Source of the DNA: Streptomyces sp. TRM70350
GTDB lineage: Bacteria; Actinomycetota; Actinomycetes; Streptomycetales; Streptomycetaceae
Length of the DNA stretch: 64,000 nt
Assembly: GCF_019219825.1 (NCBI RefSeq)
Contig: NZ_JAHUXH010000025.1
Span: 47,693-111,692 of the forward strand
Direction: 5' to 3'
The position numbers and the translations under genes were made by a program. Under the pieces are notes generated by a model. It was not told the origin of the DNA, made no database searches, and saw only the letters and a list, made by a program, of their open reading frames with translations. Shown here one piece after another: positions 51,257 through 58,939 of the stretch (its first letter is position 1; each line of letters begins with the position of its first letter).

Positions 51257-51537
51257 CGGAGGTGCGGATGCAGATGCGCCCTCACACGTCGCGACGACCG
51301 CCGTCGTCTGAATGCCACTTCCGGGCAGGGGCCGAAGCCCCCTGCCCGAAACCCTCTGCCGAACCGAAGCCCCACCTTCTGAACCACACGCATCACCCTC
51401 AGTCGAACGCCCCACTTGCTCAGCCCCACCACAACCCGCGCCTCGCGCAGCCTGCTCGCCAGCACCACCCACCTGTCCATACGAGCGCAAACCCGGCTCG
51501 TAACACCCGAGCCAGAGCGACCCCATGAGGAAGCGTC

Positions 51538-53490
51538 TTGACCACCGCCCACACACCCGACGGCCGTTTGCACACCCCCGCGCAACGCTGCTGCCGCACC
51601 CAGGCCACAGCCGTACCGACGACCCCGACGGTCCCCGGACAACAGGGCGGTTGGCAGCAGGCGGAGCAGCTGTACGGCAGCGCTGCAGACCTCCTGGACC
51701 ACCCCGACGCCCACACAGCAGCCCAGGCGGCGGCCGTGGAGAACATGCTGCGCTGCTGGGTGCGCGAGACCGGCCTCCCCGCCTCCGAGCACGGCACGCT
51801 CCGCATCCCGCTCCCGGCCAGCGGCACCGCTCTGCTCGTCCCCGTGCACTACTGGTCCCGCACGGGCTGCCACCGCTTCGGCCTGCCGTATCTGCCCGGC
51901 GCCCCGGAACCGTCCCAGCCGCTCGACGCCGTCACCCTCGCAGCGCTGCTCGCCCGAGAGACGTCCGGGGGAGGGACGATGCGCGGACGCAGCGAAGGCA
52001 CCGACGTCGTCGCGCGTGTCGCCGACTCCGTCCGCCGTGTCGCCACCTTCATCAGCGACCGCAGACAGCACCCCGCGGACGAACCCGACCCCTTCCTGGC
52101 AGCCGAGCAGGCACTCCTGCTCGGACATCCACTCCACCCCACCCCGAAGAGCCGCGAAGGCCTCACCGAAGGCGAAGCGCGCCTCTACTCACCCGAACTG
52201 CGCGGCTCCTTCCGCCTGCACTGGATGGCTGTCGCTCCTTCCGTCCTCGCCACCGACTCGTCCTGGACCGAGCGTGGCCGCGCCGTCCCCGCGGCCCGGC
52301 TCACCGCCCACCTGGCCGGAGCCGACCTGCCCCTGCCCGATGGCTACACCACGCTTCCGGTGCACCCCTGGCAGCTGCGCGAGCTTCGGCACCGCAGCGA
52401 TGTCGCCGCCCTGCTCGACGCCGGACTGCTTCGGGACCTCGGGGCCCACGGCTCCGCCTGGCACCCCACCTCCTCCGTCCGAACCGTCTACCAGCCCCAC
52501 GCCCCAGCCATGCTCAAGCTGTCGCTGGGCCTGAAGATCACCAACTCCCGTCGCGAGAACCTCCGCAAGGAACTGCACCGTGGCGTCGAGGTCCACCGCC
52601 TGCTGCGCACCGGGCTGTCCCAGCAGTGGCGGTCCGCCCACCCCGGCTTCGACATCGTCCGCGACCCGGCCTGGCTCGCCGTCGACGGACTGGACGGCAG
52701 CCCCGTGCCCGGACTCGACGTGATGATCCGGCACAACCCGTTCACGCCCACGGACGATGTCTCCTGCGTCGCCGGGCTCACGGCACTGCGTCCCCACGCC
52801 TGGCCGGGCCCGTCCGCCGGCGGTCCGCAGCCCGACCGGCCGTCGCAACGGTCCCGGCTGGCCGACGTCGTCACTCGGCTCGCCGGTCGGACCGGTCGTC
52901 CGCGCCGAGCCGTCGCGGCCGAGTGGTTCCTGCGCTACCTCGAACAGGTCGTCCGTCCGGTGCTGTGGCTGGACGGCGAAGCCGGGATCGCCCTGGAGGC
53001 CCACCACCAGAACACGCTGGTCCTGTTGGACCGCGATGGCTGGCCGGCCGGCGGCCGTTACCGCGACAACCAGGGCTACTACTTCCGCGACTCCCGACGC
53101 GCGGAGCTCACCGCCCGACTGCCGGGCATCGGCGAGCGCAGCGACACCTTCGTCTCCGACGAGGTAGCCGACGAGCGCTTCGCCTACTACCTGGCGATCA
53201 ATAACGTGTTCGGCCTCATCGGTGCGTTCGGATCGCAGCATCTGGCCGACGAACGGCTCCTACTCGCCGCCTTCCGTCGCTTCCTCGACAGCGCTGCCTC
53301 CGGCCCTGTCCGGCTGCGCACCACGCTGCCCTCCCGGCTCCTCGACTCACCTGCCCTGCGCTGCAAGGCCAACCTGCTGACCCGGTTGCACGGCCTCGAC
53401 GAACTCGTCGGCCCGGTGGACACCCAGTCCGTCTACGTCACCATCGCCAACCCCCTATTCCTGATCAACGCCAACTCCCTTCGTCCATAA
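51538..53490 (+). CDS. IucA/IucC-family NIS siderophore synthetase
   Basis: A 650-residue ATP-dependent ligase joining a carboxylic acid such as citrate to an amine or hydroxamate. The ATP and citrate-site blocks are present: LLLGHPLHPTPKSREGL, TLPVHPWQL, KLSLGLKITNSRRENLRKEL and ALEAHHQNTLVLLDRDGWP, then YRDNQGYYFRDS. The FhuF-like C-terminal end (LRCKANLLTRLHGLDEL) is complete. TTG start with GAGGAAG upstream. It forms an operon with the aminotransferase-like and acetyltransferase genes, so a hydroxamate-type siderophore is likely. The product cannot be named. Confidence 0.93.
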   Translation: MTTAHTPDGRLHTPAQRCCRTQATAVPTTPTVPGQQGGWQQAEQLYGSAADLLDHPDAHTAAQAAAVENMLRCWVRETGLPASEHGTLRIPLPASGTALLVPVHYWSRTGCHRFGLPYLPGAPEPSQPLDAVTLAALLARETSGGGTMRGRSEGTDVVARVADSVRRVATFISDRRQHPADEPDPFLAAEQALLLGHPLHPTPKSREGLTEGEARLYSPELRGSFRLHWMAVAPSVLATDSSWTERGRAVPAARLTAHLAGADLPLPDGYTTLPVHPWQLRELRHRSDVAALLDAGLLRDLGAHGSAWHPTSSVRTVYQPHAPAMLKLSLGLKITNSRRENLRKELHRGVEVHRLLRTGLSQQWRSAHPGFDIVRDPAWLAVDGLDGSPVPGLDVMIRHNPFTPTDDVSCVAGLTALRPHAWPGPSAGGPQPDRPSQRSRLADVVTRLAGRTGRPRRAVAAEWFLRYLEQVVRPVLWLDGEAGIALEAHHQNTLVLLDRDGWPAGGRYRDNQGYYFRDSRRAELTARLPGIGERSDTFVSDEVADERFAYYLAINNVFGLIGAFGSQHLADERLLLAAFRRFLDSAASGPVRLRTTLPSRLLDSPALRCKANLLTRLHGLDELVGPVDTQSVYVTIANPLFLINANSLRP

Positions 53491-53529
53491 GAAAGACGCC
53501 CCGACACCGCCTTCTGAGAGGAGCCCCAC

Positions 53530-54327
53530 GTGTCTCCGACCGACGCGAGCGCCGACGCCGAAACCGCACCCGTCACGGACAGGAGTCCCGGCCCGGGCGA
53601 GCGCAAGGGAACGCCCGAGGACACCGATGCCGAGGACACCCTGGACCTGCGTCTGCCCGGTGAGTTCATCGCGTTGCTCGCCGGCGAGGAGCCCGAAGCG
53701 GACCGGCCACCGCATGCCATGGCGCCACGGCTGACAGCAGTCCCGCCCGTGCCCGACGACCTGCTCGACCACGTCGGCGGCTGGGGCCCGATCGACACAC
53801 CCGCAGGCGTTCTGCAACTCGTCCCCGTACGCATCGAGCGGGACCTGCCGCTCATCGGCCGCTGGATGAACGACTCCGCCGTGGCCGCGTTCTGGGAGCT
53901 GGACGGAACCCCGGATGTGACCGAGCAGCACCTGAACGCGCAGCTGGCCGGTGACGGACGCAGCGTCCCCTGTCTCGGCGTGCTGGACGGCACCCCGATG
54001 AGCTACTGGGAGATCTACCGGGCCGACCTCGACGCACTGGCCCGTTACTATCCCGCCCGGCCGCACGACACCGGCATCCACATCCTCATCGGCGATATCG
54101 CCAAGCGCGGCCAGGGACTCGGCAGCACCCTCCTCAGATCCGTCGCGGACCTCGTCCTCGACAAACGGCCCGCCTGCGCACGCGTCGTAGCGGAACCAGA
54201 CATTCGCAACACTCCTTCCGTGGCGGCCTTCCTCAACGCCGGTTTCCGGTTCGCCGCCGAGGTCGACCTGCCTGCCAAACGGGCCGCCCTCATGATGAGA
54301 GACCGGTCCCTGAGCCATCTGCTGTAG
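53530..54327 (+). CDS. GNAT N-acyltransferase, siderophore type (IucB/AlcB-like)
   Basis: A 265-residue protein. The first 75 residues are acidic and probably disordered; the GNAT domain follows with LPLIGRWMNDSAVAAFWELD, DGTPMSYWEIYRADLDALAR, DTGIHILIGDIAKRGQGLGS (acetyl-CoA loop) and NTPSVAAFLNAGFRFAAEVD. The WMN..VAAFWEL block is typical of enzymes that acylate N-hydroxylated diamines for siderophores. GTG start with GAGAGGAGC upstream, 40 bases after the synthetase. No diamine N-hydroxylase gene is present here, so that step must be encoded elsewhere or the acceptor is a plain amine. Confidence 0.9.
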   Translation: MSPTDASADAETAPVTDRSPGPGERKGTPEDTDAEDTLDLRLPGEFIALLAGEEPEADRPPHAMAPRLTAVPPVPDDLLDHVGGWGPIDTPAGVLQLVPVRIERDLPLIGRWMNDSAVAAFWELDGTPDVTEQHLNAQLAGDGRSVPCLGVLDGTPMSYWEIYRADLDALARYYPARPHDTGIHILIGDIAKRGQGLGSTLLRSVADLVLDKRPACARVVAEPDIRNTPSVAAFLNAGFRFAAEVDLPAKRAALMMRDRSLSHLL

Positions 54328-54701
54328 CGCTGTGCCACAGCGTCATCACTTTTGGTACACCGCCGATGGCGATCCGGTTCCCACCGAATTTCATCGACTC
54401 CGTCTGGGGGCACGGCAACCCGGCCGACCGATCGCGACTGGCCCACCCCGCCCAGTCCGAACCACAACCACCCGGCCCCGCTCAAGGCGATCAACAACCG
54501 TCCCCCCATCGCCGCCCAAGCCGATCCTCAACCGTCCCGCTCCGGTCCAAGCCCGATCCCCGTCGATCTCATGCCGCACCCAACCGATCCGATGCACACC
54601 CCGCCTCCCTCCCTCAGCCCAGAACCCCCTATCCCTGATCCAGCCCTCACCCCCACCGTCATCACCCGTTTGTCAGTGCCGGGCCGTAGGGTGGTCGAGC
54701 T
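54328..54701. other. intergenic stretch without a supported gene
   Basis: These 374 bases are C-rich on the plus strand and contain many CCCC and CCGATC runs. Short open frames lack ribosome sites. It must contain the dinG promoter; I see no convincing -10/-35 pair. Confidence 0.5.
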
Positions 54702-56696
54702 ATGACGAAGCCCTCACTCCCCGAACTCCTGCATGCCGCCGTCACAGCCGTCGGCGGTACGGAGCGCCCCGGCCAGGTGACCATGGCCGAAGCCGTCGCG
54801 GAGGCGATCGACGACGGCTCCCATCTGCTGGTCCAGGCCGGCACCGGTACCGGCAAGTCGCTGGGCTATCTGGTGCCCGCGCTCGCGCACGGCGAGCGTG
54901 TCGTCGTAGCGACCGCCACCCTGGCGTTGCAGCGCCAGCTGGTGGAGCGGGACCTGCCGCGCACGGTCGAGGCGCTGCACCCGCTGCTGCGCCGCCGTCC
55001 GGAGTTCGCGATGCTGAAGGGCCGGTCCAACTACCTGTGCCTGCACCGCCTCCACGAGGGCGTCCCGCAGGACGAGGAGGAGGGCCTCTTCGACCAGTTC
55101 GAGGCGGCCGCGCCCACCAGCAAGCTGGGCCAGGACCTGCTGCGGTTGCGGGACTGGTCGGAGGAGACCGAGACCGGCGATCGGGACGACCTCACCCCGG
55201 GTGTCTCCGACCGCGCGTGGGCCCAGGTGTCGGTCTCGTCGCGAGAGTGCCTGGGCGCCTCGAAGTGCGCGTACGGCGCCGAGTGCTTCGCCGAGATGGC
55301 ACGGGAGCGCGCCAAGCTCTCCGAGGTCGTCGTCACCAACCACGCCCTGCTTGCCATCGACGCCATCGAGGGCGCTCCCGTCCTCCCGCAGCACGAGGTG
55401 CTGATCGTGGACGAGGCGCACGAGCTGGTCTCCCGGGTCACCGGTGTCGCCACCGGCGAGCTGACCCCCGGCCAGGTCAACCGCGCGGTGCGCCGCGCCG
55501 CGAAGCTCGTCAACGAGAAGGCCGCCGACCAGCTCCAGACCGCCGCCGAGGGCTTCGAGCGGCTGATGGAGCTGGCCCTGCCCGGCCGGCTCGAAGAGAT
55601 CCCGGAGGATCTCGGCTATGCGCTGACGGCGCTGCGCGACGCCTGCCGCACGGTCATCTCCGCGATCGGCGGGACCCGCGACAAGTCCGTCCAGGACGAG
55701 GACGCGGTCCGCAAGCAGGCGCTGGCCTCCGTGGAGACCGTGCACGACGTGGCGGAGCGGATCACGCACGGCTCGGAGTGGGACGTCGTCTGGTACGAGC
55801 GCCACGACCGCTTCGGTGCCTCGCTGCGCGTCGCCCCCATGGCGGTCTCGGGCCTGCTGCGGGAGAAGCTCTTCGCGGACCGCTCCGTGATTCTCACCTC
55901 CGCGACCCTGAAGCTGGGCGGCGATTTCAACGGCGTCGGCGCCTCCCTGGGACTCGCCCCCGAAGGCACCGAAGGAGACGACCTGCCCAAGTGGAAGGGC
56001 GTCGATGTCGGCTCGCCCTTCGACTACCCGAAGCAGGGCATCCTCTACGTCGCCAAGCATCTGTCCCGCCCCGCGCGGGACGGCGATCGCGCGGACATGC
56101 TCGACGAGCTGACGGAGCTGATCCAGGCGGCGGGCGGGCGTACTCTCGGCCTGTTCTCCTCGATGCGGGCCGCCCAACTGGCCGCCGAGGAACTGCGCAC
56201 CCGCATCCCCGAGTTCCCGATCCTCCTCCAGGGCGAGGAGACCCTGGGCGAGCTGATCAAGAATTTCGCCGCCGACCCGGAGACGTGCCTTTTCGGCACG
56301 CTGTCGCTCTGGCAGGGCGTGGACGTGCCCGGCCCGAGCTGCCAGCTGGTGGTCATGGACAAGATCCCGTTCCCACGGCCTGACGACCCGCTGATGAGCG
56401 CCCGCCAGAAGGCGGTGGAGGACGCCGGCGGCAACGGCTTCATGGCGGTCGCCGCCACCCACGCGGCCCTGCTCATGGCCCAGGGCGCCGGGCGCCTCGT
56501 ACGGGCCTCGGGGGACCGCGGTGTGGTCGCCGTACTCGACCAGCGGCTGGCCACGGCCCGCTACGGGAGCTATCTGAAGGCGTCACTGCCCGACTTCTGG
56601 TACACCACGGACCGCAACCAGGTTCGGAAGTCACTGGCCGCGATCGACGCGGCGGCCAAGCAGCAGGAAGCACAGCCCTCCGCCACAGAGGTGTAA
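54702..56696 (+). CDS. DinG/YoaA-family ATP-dependent DNA helicase
   Basis: A 664-residue superfamily 2 helicase of the XPD-like iron-sulfur group. Walker A is VQAGTGTGKSLGYLVPAL near residue 47; the DEAH box is LIVDEAHELVSRV. Candidate cluster cysteines are in KGRSNYLCLHRL and RECLGASKCAYGAECFAEMA. Motifs V and VI are in TLSLWQGVDVPG and ALLMAQGAGRLVRASGDRG. It probably unwinds damaged DNA or R-loops. It lies next to lexA, convergent with it, in the conserved order. Confidence 0.93.
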   Translation: MTKPSLPELLHAAVTAVGGTERPGQVTMAEAVAEAIDDGSHLLVQAGTGTGKSLGYLVPALAHGERVVVATATLALQRQLVERDLPRTVEALHPLLRRRPEFAMLKGRSNYLCLHRLHEGVPQDEEEGLFDQFEAAAPTSKLGQDLLRLRDWSEETETGDRDDLTPGVSDRAWAQVSVSSRECLGASKCAYGAECFAEMARERAKLSEVVVTNHALLAIDAIEGAPVLPQHEVLIVDEAHELVSRVTGVATGELTPGQVNRAVRRAAKLVNEKAADQLQTAAEGFERLMELALPGRLEEIPEDLGYALTALRDACRTVISAIGGTRDKSVQDEDAVRKQALASVETVHDVAERITHGSEWDVVWYERHDRFGASLRVAPMAVSGLLREKLFADRSVILTSATLKLGGDFNGVGASLGLAPEGTEGDDLPKWKGVDVGSPFDYPKQGILYVAKHLSRPARDGDRADMLDELTELIQAAGGRTLGLFSSMRAAQLAAEELRTRIPEFPILLQGEETLGELIKNFAADPETCLFGTLSLWQGVDVPGPSCQLVVMDKIPFPRPDDPLMSARQKAVEDAGGNGFMAVAATHAALLMAQGAGRLVRASGDRGVVAVLDQRLATARYGSYLKASLPDFWYTTDRNQVRKSLAAIDAAAKQQEAQPSATEV

Positions 56697-56851
56697 GCGC
56701 AGTGAGAGGTGGGTTGGCCTGACGCATCGCGGCGTGAGGTCATCCCACCTCTCAGCGCGGGTCCGCACAGCACAGGACCCCGGAACCGGCGCAGGGGTCC
56801 CGGGGCCCGGTCAGGGGAGGGCAGCGGCGACAGGGCTGCCCGCGGTGGGCA

Positions 56852-57631
56852 TCACACCCGCCGCAGAACGGCGACCACCTTGCCGAGGATCGTCGCGTCG
56901 TCGCCCGGAATCGGCTCGTACGCCGAGTTGTGCGGCAGCAGCCAGACGTGGCCGTCCTCGCGCTTGAAGCGCTTGACGGTGGCCTCGCCGTCGAGCATCG
57001 CGGCCACGATGTCACCGTTCTCGGCGACCGGCTGGCGGCGGACGGTGACCCAGTCGCCGTCGCAGATCGCGGCCTCGATCATCGAGTCGCCGACGACCTT
57101 CAGCACGAACAGCTCACCGTCACCGACGAGCTGCCGGGGGAGCGGGAAGACGTCCTCGACCGACTCCTCGGCGAGGATCGGGCCACCGGCGGCGATGCGC
57201 CCGACCAGCGGGACGTACGACGCGGCGGGCTTGCCCGCGGTGTCCGTGGGCTGCACGGATGCGGCCTGGTCGGAGCCGCGCACCTCGTACGCGCGAGGGC
57301 GGTGCGGGTCGCGGCGCAGGAAGCCCTTACGCTCCAGTGCCATCAGCTGGTGCGCCACGGAGGACGTGCTGGACAGCCCGACCGCCTGGCCGATCTCCCG
57401 CATCGACGGCGGGTAGCCGCGCCGCTGCACCGAGTCCCTGATGACCTCGATCACCCGGCGCTGCCGGTCGGTCAGCCCGGAGCTGTCCGCCCGGATGCCT
57501 GGAGGTCGGCCCGGCAGGGAGCGCTTGGGCCCCTCTGGATTCGTGGCTTCGTTCATCGCATGCACCGGCTCGAGTCGGCCCTGGGAGCGGTCCTGGGCAG
57601 TGATGGTGGCACTGTCTGCGGTGGTGGTCAC
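56852..57631 (-). CDS. lexA: LexA SOS repressor
   Basis: A 259-residue repressor. GTG at 57631 with GAGAGGGGC upstream is chosen; it adds an N-terminal tail of about 25 residues before MNEATNPEGPKRSLPG. The winged helix is GLTDRQRRVIEVIRDSVQRR and GYPPSMREIGQAVGLSSTSS. The self-cleavage site is AAGGP, Ala-Gly in VGRIAAGGPILAEESVEDVF. The catalytic Ser is in VVGDSMIEAAICDGDWV and the Lys in GEATVKRFKREDG. A LexA box lies 60 bases upstream, so it represses itself. Confidence 0.97.
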   Translation of the reverse strand: MTTTADSATITAQDRSQGRLEPVHAMNEATNPEGPKRSLPGRPPGIRADSSGLTDRQRRVIEVIRDSVQRRGYPPSMREIGQAVGLSSTSSVAHQLMALERKGFLRRDPHRPRAYEVRGSDQAASVQPTDTAGKPAASYVPLVGRIAAGGPILAEESVEDVFPLPRQLVGDGELFVLKVVGDSMIEAAICDGDWVTVRRQPVAENGDIVAAMLDGEATVKRFKREDGHVWLLPHNSAYEPIPGDDATILGKVVAVLRRV

Positions 57632-57691
57632 GTCGGCCCCTCTCGATGGTCTCCCTGCTGCACAACGGTAGTTGCTTTCGAAAGGTTGCGC

Positions 57692-57705
57692 CAAACACAC
57701 GTTCG
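57692..57705 (-). promoter_or_regulatory. LexA (SOS) box upstream of lexA
   Basis: Read on the minus strand the site is CGAACGTGTGTTTG, matching the Gram-positive LexA consensus CGAAC-N4-GTTYG. It lies 61 bases upstream of the lexA start. A second weaker palindrome, ctttcgaaag, is at 57675-57684. Confidence 0.85.
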
Positions 57706-58072
57706 AGTGAAAAAGTGCGAATCGCCGGACGTGATCATGTGTCTGGGTGTATGGCTGACGCGGCGCCCCGCAGGCAAAAGCGCCCTTTGTTGTACTCTTC
57801 ACCGCCGGGGTGAGCCCTCGTGGGGTGCGGCCCAGTCTGCCATCCGGCGCCCCGCCAACCGGGCACCGGTCCCCGTCTGCGCGGGAGTCCTACGTCTTCT
57901 CCCTGTGTCGCTCACGGTATCTCCCCACGTGTCGCCGCGATACGGCTGTGCGCCGACGGGTCCGACGTGCCGCGCGCGTGGCGCGCGATGGGTCCGGCGC
58001 GCCGCACGCGCGCGTGGCGTGCGCTGATGCGCCCGCCGACACGCGAGGCCGGGTGGACGTACGAGCCAATCC

Positions 58073-58116
58073 CCACATCTAGTGGTTGGATGGCTACAGC
58101 AGCCCAGAAGTTGTGG
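58073..58116 (+). promoter_or_regulatory. pair of NrdR boxes upstream of nrdRJ
   Basis: Two palindromic boxes, CCACATCTAGTGG (58073-58085) and CCAGAAGTTGTGG (58104-58116), are spaced by exactly 31 bases, three helical turns. This is the standard layout for NrdR repression of ribonucleotide reductase operons, here controlling nrdR itself and nrdJ. Confidence 0.82.
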
Positions 58117-58224
58117 TCCCCCCGGTCTTCGGCCGCGCGATCATCGCCTATGCTTGGGGTCGCTTCGAGGGGCCCACGGGTCTGTTGAGGCTATTGAGTC
58201 TGCTGTGAGGAGGGTTGGGAATCC

Positions 58225-58776
58225 ATGCACTGCCCCTTCTGCAGGCACCCCGACAGCCGCGTGGTCGACAGTCGTACGACCGACGACGGCACGTCGATCC
58301 GCAGGCGCCGCCAGTGCCCCGACTGCTCCCGTCGTTTCACGACCGTGGAGACGTGCTCACTCATGGTGGTCAAGCGGTCCGGAGTCACCGAGCCTTTCAG
58401 CCGTACCAAGGTCATCAACGGTGTGCGCAAGGCATGCCAGGGACGGCCTGTCACCGAGGACGCACTCGCCCAGCTCGGCCAGCGGGTCGAGGAGGCGGTG
58501 CGGGCCACCGGGAGCGCCGAGCTGACCACCCATGACGTGGGGCTGGCCATACTCGGCCCGCTGCAGGAGCTCGACCTCGTCGCCTATCTGCGATTCGCGT
58601 CCGTGTACCGGGCCTTCGAGTCGCTGGAGGACTTCGAGGCGGCGATCGCGGAACTCAGGGAACAGCCGGGACGCCCCGCCGCGGACGACGAAGACGGCGG
58701 CACGGGGAGCCAGGAAGACGACCGCGGGTCCGGAGGGGCTGGTCAGCTCCCCGAGCCCGCGCGCGCCGCCGACTGA
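58225..58776 (+). CDS. nrdR: transcriptional repressor NrdR
   Basis: A 183-residue regulator. The N-terminal zinc ribbon is MHCPFCRHPDSRVVDSRT with the second pair in RRRQCPDCSRRFTTVE. An ATP-cone domain follows from about residue 46 (VVKRSGVTEPFSRTKVINGV; FASVYRAFESLEDFEAAIAE). The C-terminal 35 residues are an acidic tail longer than in most NrdR. It senses ATP/dATP and represses reductase genes. It is followed by nrdJ after 163 bases. Confidence 0.97.
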   Translation: MHCPFCRHPDSRVVDSRTTDDGTSIRRRRQCPDCSRRFTTVETCSLMVVKRSGVTEPFSRTKVINGVRKACQGRPVTEDALAQLGQRVEEAVRATGSAELTTHDVGLAILGPLQELDLVAYLRFASVYRAFESLEDFEAAIAELREQPGRPAADDEDGGTGSQEDDRGSGGAGQLPEPARAAD

Positions 58777-58939
58777 TCGGCGGGCCGGGACCGGAGGCGG
58801 CATCCGGACCGGCCGGATCGGCGGCGATCGAAGACCTGTTGCGGGCGGCAGCGAGAGGGACCCGCAACACAAGACAGAACACCGTGCCACGGGAACATCG
58901 GGGCACTTCAGGGCGTTTTAGCCCGTACAGGGAGGCGGC

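Noticed and set aside
57706..58224. Cobalamin riboswitch upstream of the B12-dependent reductase operon
   Set aside because: I did not find a B12-box-like conserved core; the NrdR box pair explains control.
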